From assembly GCA_964437335.1 (NCBI GenBank), contig CAYTGL010000012.1:11207-75206 (forward strand): a stretch of 64,000 nt of DNA. Direction: 5' to 3'. Below the pieces are notes generated by a model. It had not been told where the DNA came from, ran no database searches, and saw only the letters and a program-made list of their open reading frames with translations. Position 1 is the stretch's first letter. Each line of letters opens with the position of its first letter. The DNA comes from JAITWN01 sp964437335 (GTDB taxonomy: Bacteria > Pseudomonadota > Gammaproteobacteria > SZUA-140). Made by a program: the position numbers and the translations under genes. Positions 24,537 to 32,369 of the stretch are shown piece by piece.

Positions 24537-25793
24537 TCAGCCGTCGAACAGCGTGCCGGCGGCGAGGCAGTCGCACAATCTGCCGTAGACGCGCATCAGC
24601 GCATCGCGTGACGGTGCGGGGCCAAGGGCATCGCCGATCCGGCGGGCGAGGGCGCCACGCCGCAGATAGAGGTCGAGGATCCGCCGCCGGGCAGGGTCCA
24701 CGCCGGCAGCCGGCAGGGCCTCCATCAGGTGCTGCCACAGATCACGCGCGCGGCAGGGTCCGCGCTCCGGGTAGCCGAATGCGGCCAGGTAATGTCGGTC
24801 TGCGATGATCGCCTGGTCGGCGTCGTTCACCGATGCAAGGAAGATCGCTTCGAGCGCCCGCGTGTCCCATTCCATTAAATGTCTGATTCCGCACCAGGCC
24901 TCATCGCCGAGCGCGCGGACGGTCTCGACGATCAGCGCGGCGAGCGCGATATCGGCGGCCGGACACTCCTGGGTATCGAGCACCCGGATCTCGATTGCGC
25001 TGCGGTCGAAGCGCGCGATCGCACCGCGGGCGTTGACCCATTCGTGACGCAGCACGCCTTCCGGGTCATGCGGCGCGAGGTCGTCGTAGATTCCCTGCAG
25101 CAGGCCCTGTTCATATTCGCGGCGGGAGTAGACAGGCTCCGGGATCACATGACCGCTGATCGACGGGATGCGCCGCGCGTTGCTCCGGTAGACCGCAAGC
25201 CGGTTATCGAGCGCGCCGGTCGGTTTACCGTCCATGATCGGAGAACTCGCGGCGAGCGCCGGCAGTAGCGGCAGCGCGAAGCGAATCGCCGCGTGGAGGC
25301 GCGCGAATTCGGCGTCGTTCGCGAACGGAAGGTTGATGTGCATGCTCTGCAGGTTCGACCAGCCGTGTCCCCGGCAGTCGAAAATCCGGTTGAAGGCTTC
25401 GTAGACCGGGTTGTGTTCATGCGGCCACAACCGCGTCTCCGTATGAGGATCCATCCACGGATGCATCGCAGTCGGCATCAGGCGGCCATTGGCGGCTTCC
25501 AGCAGATTGTTGATGCGGGTGATGTCATGCTGGAATGCCGCGTCGAGCCCGTCGAGAGACGGCGCCGGGCCATTGGTCTTGAGCTCGATGACATGCAGCG
25601 CGAGTTCGTTCGACCACGCAAGGGTTCCGGTCTCGAACTCGTCGACATAGTCTCCGGCGACGGCCTTCAGTAACTGGTCGGAAACCGGCAGCACCGATAA
25701 CCCGTCACGGTCGACGATCATGTATTCGATCTCGATTCCGTAGACTTCAAAAAGATGCCAGTCCGCCTTGTCCTCAGCGCGGTTTTCGCTCAC
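24537..25793 (-). CDS. Glutamate-cysteine ligase family 2 (GCS2, carboxylate-amine ligase)
   Basis: A 418-residue ATP-dependent carboxylate-amine ligase of the GCS2/COG2170 family, on the glutamine-synthetase-like fold. Visible motifs are the metal-binding strand FEVYGIEIEYMIVD (residues about 14-27), ALHVIELKTNGPAP, the conserved QSMHINLPF strand and IEIRVLDTQECPAADIA. It couples an amino acid carboxylate, often glutamate, to an amine. It overlaps the ATP-grasp gene by 20 bp and is followed after 14 bp by the amidohydrolase gene. No glutathione synthetase is nearby, so plain glutathione synthesis is unlikely. Confidence 0.85.
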   Translation of the reverse strand: MSENRAEDKADWHLFEVYGIEIEYMIVDRDGLSVLPVSDQLLKAVAGDYVDEFETGTLAWSNELALHVIELKTNGPAPSLDGLDAAFQHDITRINNLLEAANGRLMPTAMHPWMDPHTETRLWPHEHNPVYEAFNRIFDCRGHGWSNLQSMHINLPFANDAEFARLHAAIRFALPLLPALAASSPIMDGKPTGALDNRLAVYRSNARRIPSISGHVIPEPVYSRREYEQGLLQGIYDDLAPHDPEGVLRHEWVNARGAIARFDRSAIEIRVLDTQECPAADIALAALIVETVRALGDEAWCGIRHLMEWDTRALEAIFLASVNDADQAIIADRHYLAAFGYPERGPCRARDLWQHLMEALPAAGVDPARRRILDLYLRRGALARRIGDALGPAPSRDALMRVYGRLCDCLAAGTLFDG

Positions 25794-27243
25794 CCTTGCG
25801 CTCCTCGATTCGGGTCAGGATGCCGTTCATGATGATCGTGTACAGCTCTTGCTTCAGCATGCCGTCTTCAGTGCCCGAGTCGATGTTAGGGTTGTCATTG
25901 ATCTCGATGACATAGGCCTTTTGATTGATCTCCTTGACGTCAACGCCATAGAGGCCGTCACCGATCAGGTTCGCGGCTTTGAGCGCGGTGGCGACGATAT
26001 GGGGTGGCACTCCGTCAAGCGCAACCGCCTCGGCCCGCCCTTCGCGGGGTTTACCGTTTTGATTGTGCTGGATGATCTGCCAGTGCCGGCCGACCATGTA
26101 GTACTTGCAGGCGTAGAGCACCTTGCGATTGAAGATGCCGATGCGCCAGTCGAACGCGGTCGGCATGAAGGCCTGGGCAATGATCAGGTCGGACTTGTCG
26201 AGCAGTCGAGTCGCCGCGGCGATGAATTCCGCGCGGTCGGCGACCTTGACGACGCCCTGGGAGAAGGCGCTGTCCGGCTGCTTGAGGATACAGGGCAGAA
26301 TGATCGACGCGGACATCGCCGGCATGTTGCCGCGATTGATGATCGTCGTCTGTGGCGTCGGGATGCGGTGGCGCGCGAGAAGTTCGGTCAGATAGACCTT
26401 GTTCGTGCACTTCAGGATTGAGTCCGGATCGTCGATGACGACGAGGCCTTCGATCTTGGCGCGACGCGCGAAACGATAGGTGTGATGATTGACGCCGGTC
26501 GTCTCGCGGATGAACAGCGCGTCGAATTCGGCGATCCGTCCGAAATCATTCTTGGTGATCATCTCGACATAGAAATCGAGCTGCTGGGCCGCGCGGACGA
26601 ATTTCCGCATCGCCTTGGCATCGGAAGGCGGTTGCACCTCGGCAGGGTTATGGAGGATCGCGAGATCATAGCGGTCTGTCTGGCGGGTTCGCCGCGGCGA
26701 ACGCTTGCCGGCGAAGTACTCGCTTGCGCTCTCGATAACGAAAGACTTGTGGTCGTCCGGAATATCGTTGGTCGCGATCGGCCCGATGCTCTGCAACTGC
26801 CAGTTGCGGTTATGGATGAATCGAGCGCGCAGCAGAGGCGCCGGAAACAGGTTGAACAGGCTGAGGCTGAGACGTTCGTAGCGCCGCGCGAGATTCCTGC
26901 CGAAATAGATGCTGAGCACGAACTCCTCGGACTTGATCGGCGCGAGGCTCTTCTGGACCAGTTCGAACAGGTCGTCGGACACGAAGCGCGTGATGGTCTG
27001 CGACTTCATATCCTGTATCGTGTTGACGCTGGGCAGCGGCTTGTGCCCGCGCGCCTCGGCGAGCAGCGATACGTAATAACCGATACTCTGGTAGCGATAG
27101 GAGCGCGTCAGGTTGAACACCTTGATCCCGCGCATCTCGCTGAAGCGGGGATCTGAAAGGTAGGCCTTCGCGGCGACGACCTCGGCGCCATGGATCTGGA
27201 GCGGCCAGTCTTCCGGGTTATTGACTACGATCAGGATCGACAT
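25774..27243 (-). CDS. RimK-like ATP-grasp ligase with RLAN N-terminal domain
   Basis: A 489-residue protein. Residues 1 to about 150 match the RLAN domain (RimK-like ATP-grasp N-terminal), opening SILIVVNNPEDWPL. The ATP-grasp ligase covers about residues 270-480, with the lid and ATP-binding segment (ILPCILKQPDSAFSQGVVKV) and the C-terminal metal-binding motif VDVKEINQKAYVIEINDNPNID. RimK relatives add glutamate to peptides, proteins or cofactors; here the substrate is probably a small peptide or metabolite. It overlaps both neighbours (26 bp upstream, 20 bp downstream), so the operon is translationally coupled. Confidence 0.86.
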   Translation of the reverse strand: MSILIVVNNPEDWPLQIHGAEVVAAKAYLSDPRFSEMRGIKVFNLTRSYRYQSIGYYVSLLAEARGHKPLPSVNTIQDMKSQTITRFVSDDLFELVQKSLAPIKSEEFVLSIYFGRNLARRYERLSLSLFNLFPAPLLRARFIHNRNWQLQSIGPIATNDIPDDHKSFVIESASEYFAGKRSPRRTRQTDRYDLAILHNPAEVQPPSDAKAMRKFVRAAQQLDFYVEMITKNDFGRIAEFDALFIRETTGVNHHTYRFARRAKIEGLVVIDDPDSILKCTNKVYLTELLARHRIPTPQTTIINRGNMPAMSASIILPCILKQPDSAFSQGVVKVADRAEFIAAATRLLDKSDLIIAQAFMPTAFDWRIGIFNRKVLYACKYYMVGRHWQIIQHNQNGKPREGRAEAVALDGVPPHIVATALKAANLIGDGLYGVDVKEINQKAYVIEINDNPNIDSGTEDGMLKQELYTIIMNGILTRIEERKGERKPR

Positions 27244-27964
27244 GAGGCCTGGGAGCGGGCTTTTTTGTGGACTCGATGATCAGCAGGTTCGCGTCGTGGG
27301 TCAGTATGCCGAGCAGGATCGCGCCGATCACCCGGTCGATATTGATTTCATAGTAATGACTCTGCGCCATTGGATTCGGATGCATCGGATCGATGATCTG
27401 GACAGATCGGGACTGTGGTTCATAGTCGCCAAGGATCACGAAGTGACCGCTGGGCTTGCCGCGGACGTCATCATACACCGACTCGGGACCGTACTCGCGA
27501 GATGACTGGTACAGGTAGGTCGCGCTGAGGCCGGTCAGGATCGGAATGCCCCGCTTGAGATAGTGACGTATCAGGCCGCTGGTCAACTCCTCGAACTCGA
27601 GTTTGCCGCCGAGGTCAAGGAATTCGAGATAGCCCTTGGTCGCGAGGTCTATCGAAGGCTTCTTGCGGAACTTCATCTGACGGCGCAGGCGGTCCTTGAG
27701 ATCATCGACGACGGGATTGAACCAGGACAGATCGAACATCTGGAGGTTGTAGGTGTAGATCGTCGCGCGGTAGCCGCGCCGCAATGCATGGCAGGCGAGA
27801 AATACCGCGAGTGTACCGCCGTGATCGAGCCGCTCGATCTCCTCGATCACCTGCTCGAGCGGCAGCTCATCGTCGAAGTAGCGATACATCGCATGCAGGC
27901 AGGTTGGTCCGCAGGTCGTTTCATCGGGCTGCGGCAATATGTCGATGGCCATCGGGGTTTCCAT
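27218..27964 (-). CDS. Peptidase C39-like (papain-fold) protein
   Basis: A 248-residue protein with the C39/papain-like active-site segment QPDETTCGPTCLHAMY (nucleophile C18), the His strand PSGHFVILGDYE and the following IDPMHPNPM. It has no transporter segment and no signal, so it is cytosolic. In related operons this domain is often fused to a GNAT acetyltransferase; only the C39 half exists here. It may trim or transfer the peptide made by the ligases. The ATG at 27964 has GGAG about 14 bases upstream; GTG 27967 or ATG 27952 are alternatives. First of four overlapping genes. Confidence 0.78.
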   Translation of the reverse strand: METPMAIDILPQPDETTCGPTCLHAMYRYFDDELPLEQVIEEIERLDHGGTLAVFLACHALRRGYRATIYTYNLQMFDLSWFNPVVDDLKDRLRRQMKFRKKPSIDLATKGYLEFLDLGGKLEFEELTSGLIRHYLKRGIPILTGLSATYLYQSSREYGPESVYDDVRGKPSGHFVILGDYEPQSRSVQIIDPMHPNPMAQSHYYEINIDRVIGAILLGILTHDANLLIIESTKKPAPRPHVDPDRSQ

Positions 27965-27988
27965 CACGCGATCGCTGTCTCCGGGACC

Positions 27989-28001
27989 GGGTCTGACCCT
28001 T
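27989..28001. repeat. Half-copy of the 12135-12168 palindrome arm
   Basis: GGGTCTGACCCTT matches 13 bases of the right arm of the 34-bp palindrome near nhaA. It lies in the 55-bp gap between the M42-like gene and the C39 operon. The inverted partner is absent. Confidence 0.4.
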
Positions 28002-28019
28002 CGCTACTTCGCGTGCACT

Positions 28020-29258
28020 TTATATCAGTTTGACGAATTTGCCGAGATTATTCCGCAGCAGACGCCGCTGCCGGATCCACGGATCCTGCCAGGGCAAGCG
28101 GGCCTGCATCAGACCCTGGCACAGGCGCAGCATGCCGGCGACGTCATCCGGGCTGACGAATTCGGGCGCCGGGCCGCCGGACCCGCGGCAGTCCGGGCCG
28201 CCCTCGAAGCCCTGGTTGTGATAATTGCCCAGCGGCACCGACAGGCCGATCGCAGGGATACCCCATGCGGTCATCGCGGTGGCTTCGCAGGAACCGCCAT
28301 CCATGATGCGGCGCTGGTGCGCATCCGGCAGCACGCGCGCCGCGAGATCGGCAAGTACCTTGAGTCCGCCGGGTTCGAAGACGGTGCGGCGGTCACCGAG
28401 CCGCACGACCGGTCCCTTGCCGATCTGCGCGCCAGGCAGCGTGCGGGAGGCCTCGAGACTGATCGCGATGAGCGGACGCCGGCGTTGCTGCAGCCAGCCG
28501 GTTTCGAGATGGCCGACCGCGCCAACGAATCCGATCTCCTCCGCGCGCGTCAGCAGGCCGATGAACGGCCGCTCGCCGGACGCGGCATGGCGCCACAACC
28601 GGCGCGCCGTCTCCACGATCGCAAACACCCCGACGAGGTCGTCTGCCGCCGGACAGTAGAGGCGGCCACCGCTACGCCAGACCGGGGCGCGAAAGTCGAA
28701 TCCGCCAAACAACGTGCGCGCGGCCGGGCGATCGCGCCTGTCAAACAGGCGCGCCGGCAGCCGAATCTCCGCGCTCTCGATCGCCCGGCCGCCCATGTTG
28801 ATTCGCGCCTTCGCCAGCGTGCCGCTGCCAATGACGCCCGAGTCGTCGGCAAGACGCATGCGGGCGCCGGCCAGGTGCCGCACCGGCGAACCGCCATACC
28901 AGCGGATCTGCAGGCGGTTCGGCGCGAGCCAGCGGACACCGTGAAAGCCGGGGTGATCCATATGCGCGATGAACAGGCGTAGCGGCGCTTCCGAGCGCCG
29001 GCGCAGCAGCCGCAGGTAGTCGGATTCCGATGCGGCGCCGACGACGAGATTTCCGACGGGGTCGACGAAATGCGGGATCCTGCTGCTGTCGAGATATTGC
29101 CGGATCCAGCGCCCCACATGCTGTTCGCGAAACGGCGCCGTCGGCAGGGACAACAATTCCGTCAGGCGGGAGAGTTGCGTCGGGTTCAGGATCTCACCTG
29201 CCGCCCAGGCCCAGGCTTGAGCTGAACATGAAGTAATAGAAATAGAGAGCGACCGCAA
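28020..29258 (-). CDS. M42/M20-like zinc aminopeptidase family protein
   Basis: A co-catalytic metallopeptidase. Metal ligands visible are H-x-D (FIAHMDHPG), the bridging Asp in PAADDLVG, the Glu pair in TRAEEIGFVGA, Glu in ISLEASRT (M42 enzymes usually have Asp) and the last His in GNYHNQG. The start is unclear. No ATG or GTG precedes the conserved LSRLTELLSLPTAPF; a TTG at 29258 would overlap the small membrane gene by 65 bp, while a CTG at 29189 has AGGTG 5 bases upstream. Probably a cytosolic dipeptide or amide hydrolase co-transcribed with the C39/ATP-grasp operon 55 bp downstream. Confidence 0.75.
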   Translation of the reverse strand: MRSLSISITSCSAQAWAWAAGEILNPTQLSRLTELLSLPTAPFREQHVGRWIRQYLDSSRIPHFVDPVGNLVVGAASESDYLRLLRRRSEAPLRLFIAHMDHPGFHGVRWLAPNRLQIRWYGGSPVRHLAGARMRLADDSGVIGSGTLAKARINMGGRAIESAEIRLPARLFDRRDRPAARTLFGGFDFRAPVWRSGGRLYCPAADDLVGVFAIVETARRLWRHAASGERPFIGLLTRAEEIGFVGAVGHLETGWLQQRRRPLIAISLEASRTLPGAQIGKGPVVRLGDRRTVFEPGGLKVLADLAARVLPDAHQRRIMDGGSCEATAMTAWGIPAIGLSVPLGNYHNQGFEGGPDCRGSGGPAPEFVSPDDVAGMLRLCQGLMQARLPWQDPWIRQRRLLRNNLGKFVKLI

Positions 29259-29376
29259 TCACGATCGTGACGATCAGGAGGATGATGCCGATGCGACTGC
29301 CACCCGGCCTGTTTTGCGGACGCGGCGATTGCGCTGCGCCTTGATCCGGTCTGTTGCGTGTATCCTGAGTATTCAT
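29194..29376 (-). CDS. Small single-span membrane protein
   Basis: A 60-residue protein with a Gln/Arg/Pro-rich cytosolic N-terminus (MNTQDTRNRPDQGAAQ) and one membrane helix (IGIILLIVTIVIAVALYFYY), ending GLGGR. AGGA lies 7 bases before the ATG at 29376. It is the first gene of the minus-strand run leading into the M42-like and ligase genes, and its 3' end touches or overlaps the M42-like start. No family recognised. Confidence 0.6.
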   Translation of the reverse strand: MNTQDTRNRPDQGAAQSPRPQNRPGGSRIGIILLIVTIVIAVALYFYYFMFSSSLGLGGR

Positions 29377-29436
29377 CGATGCATCCTGAAGAATGTCAAT
29401 AGCGTATTCTCCCGGCGTTTCGTCCGGCACAGCGGC

Positions 29437-29442
29437 ATTATA
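29437..29442 (-). promoter_or_regulatory. Candidate -10 for the small membrane protein/M42/ligase operon
   Basis: A consensus TATAAT reads on the minus strand about 60 bp upstream of the start at 29376. The -35 is not clear. Confidence 0.4.
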
Positions 29443-29525
29443 GTACACTGGGCCGTCTCGTCCCACCCGGCGCCTCGCCGACCCGCGGTTTCCGCACGCT
29501 GCCTGGTCTGATAAGCTGAGGCGTC

Positions 29526-30626
29526 ATGAAATTACTGCCCATTGACCATGCCTATGTTCTGGATCTGCTGAAGTCCCTGCTGACGACGCCGAGCCCGACC
29601 GGTTATACAGACCGCATCGTGCACCTTGCCTGTGAGCAACTCGAACAGCTCGGCATCAATTACGAGGTTACCCGGCGCGGCGCAATCCGCGCAACGCTGA
29701 AGGGGGCGACGACGAGCCCCGTCCGCGCGCTCGCTGCTCATCTCGACACCCTCGGCGCGATGGTCAAGGAACTGAAGCCGGACGGCCGGTTGCGCATCGT
29801 ACCGATCGGCCACTGGAGCGCGCACTTTGCCGAGGGCACGCGCGTAACCCTCTTCAGCGACCTGCGTTCGTATCGAGGTACGATCCTGCCGCTCAAGTCC
29901 GGCCATACCTTCGGGCCGGAGATCGACCGGCAAGCTTGCAACTGGGATGATCTCGAGGTCCGCGTCGACGAGGTCGCCTACAGCCTCAAGGACCTGATGC
30001 GACTCGGCATCCATGTCGGCGATATCATCGCAATCGATCCCTGTCCGGAGTTTGCCGAGAATGGCTACATCAATTCGCGCCATCTCGACGACAAGGCCGG
30101 TGTTGCGATCCTTTTCGGCGTCGCGAAGTCAATCGTCGACGCGGGCATCGTCTTGCCGGTAGATTGCCACCTGCTGTTCACAATCTCGGAGGAGCTTGGC
30201 TCGGGCGCCTCGCATATCCTGCACCAGGACGTCGCCGAGATGGTCAGCATCGACAGTGGCACAACTGCGCCGGGACAGAACTCGAGCGAATTCGGCGCGA
30301 CCATCGCGATGGCCGACATGACCGGGCCCTACGACTACCACCTGACCCGCCGCCTGCTGCAACTGTGCCAGGAATTCGGCATCGAGCACCAGCGCGATAT
30401 CTTGCGTTATTACCGTCCAGACAGCGCCGCCGCGGCCGGCAATGACCTGCGCGTCGCGCTGGTCACCTTCGGTATTGATGCCTCTCATGGCTGCGAGCGC
30501 ACCCACTGGAATGCGCTGCAGTCCCTGACACAGCTGTTGACGATCTACGTCCAGAACTATCCGCTTTACGGCCGGGACCGCAACGCATTCGGCCCGCGCG
30601 CCGGATTTCCGATTCAGCCGAGTTGA
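29526..30626 (+). CDS. M42 peptidase of the NAGGN osmolyte-system type
   Basis: A 366-residue M42-family metallopeptidase. Ligands are in AAHLDTLGAM, the bridging Asp in NSRHLDDKAGVA, the catalytic Glu pair in TISEELGSGASH, Asp in SIDSGT and a late His in DASHGCERTHW. The sequence matches the peptidase normally encoded with the two enzymes that make N-acetylglutaminylglutamine amide (NAGGN). Those partners are not in this window, but a different amidoligase operon lies divergent and 270 bp away. It likely hydrolyses a dipeptide osmolyte or the product of that operon. Confidence 0.82.
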   Translation: MKLLPIDHAYVLDLLKSLLTTPSPTGYTDRIVHLACEQLEQLGINYEVTRRGAIRATLKGATTSPVRALAAHLDTLGAMVKELKPDGRLRIVPIGHWSAHFAEGTRVTLFSDLRSYRGTILPLKSGHTFGPEIDRQACNWDDLEVRVDEVAYSLKDLMRLGIHVGDIIAIDPCPEFAENGYINSRHLDDKAGVAILFGVAKSIVDAGIVLPVDCHLLFTISEELGSGASHILHQDVAEMVSIDSGTTAPGQNSSEFGATIAMADMTGPYDYHLTRRLLQLCQEFGIEHQRDILRYYRPDSAAAAGNDLRVALVTFGIDASHGCERTHWNALQSLTQLLTIYVQNYPLYGRDRNAFGPRAGFPIQPS

Positions 30627-30642
30627 CTCCCGGTCGATAGCA

Positions 30643-30648
30643 TATAAT
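30643..30648 (+). promoter_or_regulatory. -10 element upstream of sthA
   Basis: TATAAT lies 39 bases before the sthA start. TTGACT at 30623-30628 is a possible -35 but is only 14 bp away, shorter than usual. Confidence 0.45.
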
Positions 30649-30687
30649 ACCGGCGGATTGCCGCTTGCGCGGGAAGGAGTGCTGGCA

Positions 30688-32058
30688 ATGTCTGAACAAC
30701 GCTATGACGTGGTCGTGATCGGCAGCGGCCCGGGCGGTGAGGGCGCTGCGATGAAGGTATCGAAGGAAGGCAGGCGCGTCGCCGTCATCGAGGAATTTTC
30801 CGAGGTCGGCGGCAACTGCACACACCGCGGCACGATACCGAGCAAGACGCTACGCCAGAACGTCCAGCTCGTGCTCGAGAGCGGCGCCCGTAACGGTCAG
30901 CGCTATCCGGACCTGCTGAAGGCCGCGCGCGGGGTCATCAACAAGCAGGTTAAAATGCGCAGTGACTTCTATGACCGCAACCACGTCGACGTGATTCACG
31001 GTCGCGCCGCGTTCCTTGATGATCATACCGTCGAGGTCGCCAGGGAAGGTGGCGCGAGGGACATACTGAAGGCCGACGCCTTCGTCATAGCGACCGGTTC
31101 GCGCCCCTATCAACCGCCCGGCATCGACTTTAATCATCCCCGCATCCTCGACAGCGACTCGGTGCTCGATATCAAGGACAGCCCGCGCTCGATCACGATA
31201 TACGGCGCCGGTGTCGTCGGCTGTGAATATGCGTCGATCTTCAGAAACCTCGGCATCAAGGTCAACCTGATCAATAACCGCGGTCAACTGCTGTCGTTTC
31301 TCGATGACGAGATCATTGACGCGCTGAGCTATCACTTGCGCGAGCAGGGCGTACTGATCCGCCACAATGAGGAATACGAGAAGGTTGAGGCCGATAACGA
31401 GGGCGTGACCCTGCACCTGAAGTCACAGAAGCAGATCCGCACCGACTACCTGCTGTGGGCCCAGGGCCGCGCCGGCAACTCGGACCGCATGGGACTCGAT
31501 CGGGCTGGCGTCGAGTGCAATGCGCGCGGCTCGATCATCGTCAATGACCGCTACCAGTCGAGCCGGGAGCATATCTACGCCGTCGGCGACATTACCGGCT
31601 ATCCGAATCTGGCGAGCGCCGCTTACGATCAGGGACGCTTTGCCGCCACCCATCTGGTTTACGGCGTCTGCGCGTCCGGCCTCGTCGAGCATATCCCGAC
31701 CGGCATCTACACAATCCCCGAGATCAGTTCGATCGGCGAGACCGAGCGCGCCCTGACTGCCGCGAAGGTCCCCTACGAGGTTGGACACTCATTGTTCCGC
31801 CACCTCGCCCGCGCCCAGATCTCCGGCCGGACCACCGGCATGCTTAAGATACTGTTCCATCGCGAGTCGCTGAAAATACTGGGGATTCACTGCTTCGGCG
31901 CACAGGCTTCCGAGATCATCCACATCGGACAGGCGATCATGGCCCAGGAAGGCGAGGCCAACTCGCTGATGTATTTCATCAATACCACGTTCAACTACCC
32001 GACGATGGCCGAGGCCTATCGTGTTGCGGCGCTGAACGGCCTCAATCGCGTTCACTGA
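30688..32058 (+). CDS. sthA: Soluble pyridine nucleotide transhydrogenase
   Basis: A 456-residue FAD flavoprotein that moves hydride between NADPH and NADH in the cytosol. The FAD-binding GxGxxG is in VVIGSGPGGEGAAM, and the NAD(P) motif is in IYGAGVVGCEYASIF. The redox-active position reads GGNCTHRGTIPSK: only the first Cys of the usual C-x4-C disulfide remains, the hallmark that separates SthA from lipoamide and glutathione reductases. The C-terminal dimerisation domain is complete. The start at 30688 has AAGGAG 9 bases upstream; an upstream in-frame ATG-like start at 30658 is rejected. Single gene with its own -10 element. Confidence 0.92.
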   Translation: MSEQRYDVVVIGSGPGGEGAAMKVSKEGRRVAVIEEFSEVGGNCTHRGTIPSKTLRQNVQLVLESGARNGQRYPDLLKAARGVINKQVKMRSDFYDRNHVDVIHGRAAFLDDHTVEVAREGGARDILKADAFVIATGSRPYQPPGIDFNHPRILDSDSVLDIKDSPRSITIYGAGVVGCEYASIFRNLGIKVNLINNRGQLLSFLDDEIIDALSYHLREQGVLIRHNEEYEKVEADNEGVTLHLKSQKQIRTDYLLWAQGRAGNSDRMGLDRAGVECNARGSIIVNDRYQSSREHIYAVGDITGYPNLASAAYDQGRFAATHLVYGVCASGLVEHIPTGIYTIPEISSIGETERALTAAKVPYEVGHSLFRHLARAQISGRTTGMLKILFHRESLKILGIHCFGAQASEIIHIGQAIMAQEGEANSLMYFINTTFNYPTMAEAYRVAALNGLNRVH

Positions 32059-32160
32059 GCACCGACCGTCTCCGGCGTGAACCCGGCATCCGGGTGCGCT
32101 ACAATGGCTGGTCGGTATTCCGGCCCGGCCTCGAAAAACAACAACGAAGATTGCATCGAC

Positions 32161-32367
32161 ATGAAAGAACTCAAACGCATGATGGTCTACACCATCGGCG
32201 CCGTTTCGGTCATCTTTATAATGATCTGGCTGGCCCGGCAGGAAGCGCTGTCCAGCAAGTTCATGGTCAGCATCGCCGTCCTGCTGATCGTCGTCATCCC
32301 GATCGCGATCGGTGTCGTCCTCGCCCGTCGCGAGCGGCAGCAGCGGGAGCGCGGTCCGGGGTCCTGA
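32161..32367 (+). CDS. Small two-TM hypothetical protein
   Basis: A 68-residue protein with two hydrophobic helices (MMVYTIGAVSVIFIMIWLA and FMVSIAVLLIVVIPIAIGVV) joined by a short loop, and an Arg/Gln-rich tail (ARRERQQRERGPGS). Inner-membrane hairpin with both ends probably cytosolic. It stops 2 bp before the TraB/GumN gene, so the two are coupled. No family recognised. The ribosome site is weak. Confidence 0.6.
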   Translation: MKELKRMMVYTIGAVSVIFIMIWLARQEALSSKFMVSIAVLLIVVIPIAIGVVLARRERQQRERGPGS

Positions 32368-32369
32368 AT

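Noticed and set aside
30808..30850. SthA missing one redox Cys as a sign of decay
   Set aside because: Loss of the second Cys is the normal hallmark of soluble transhydrogenases.
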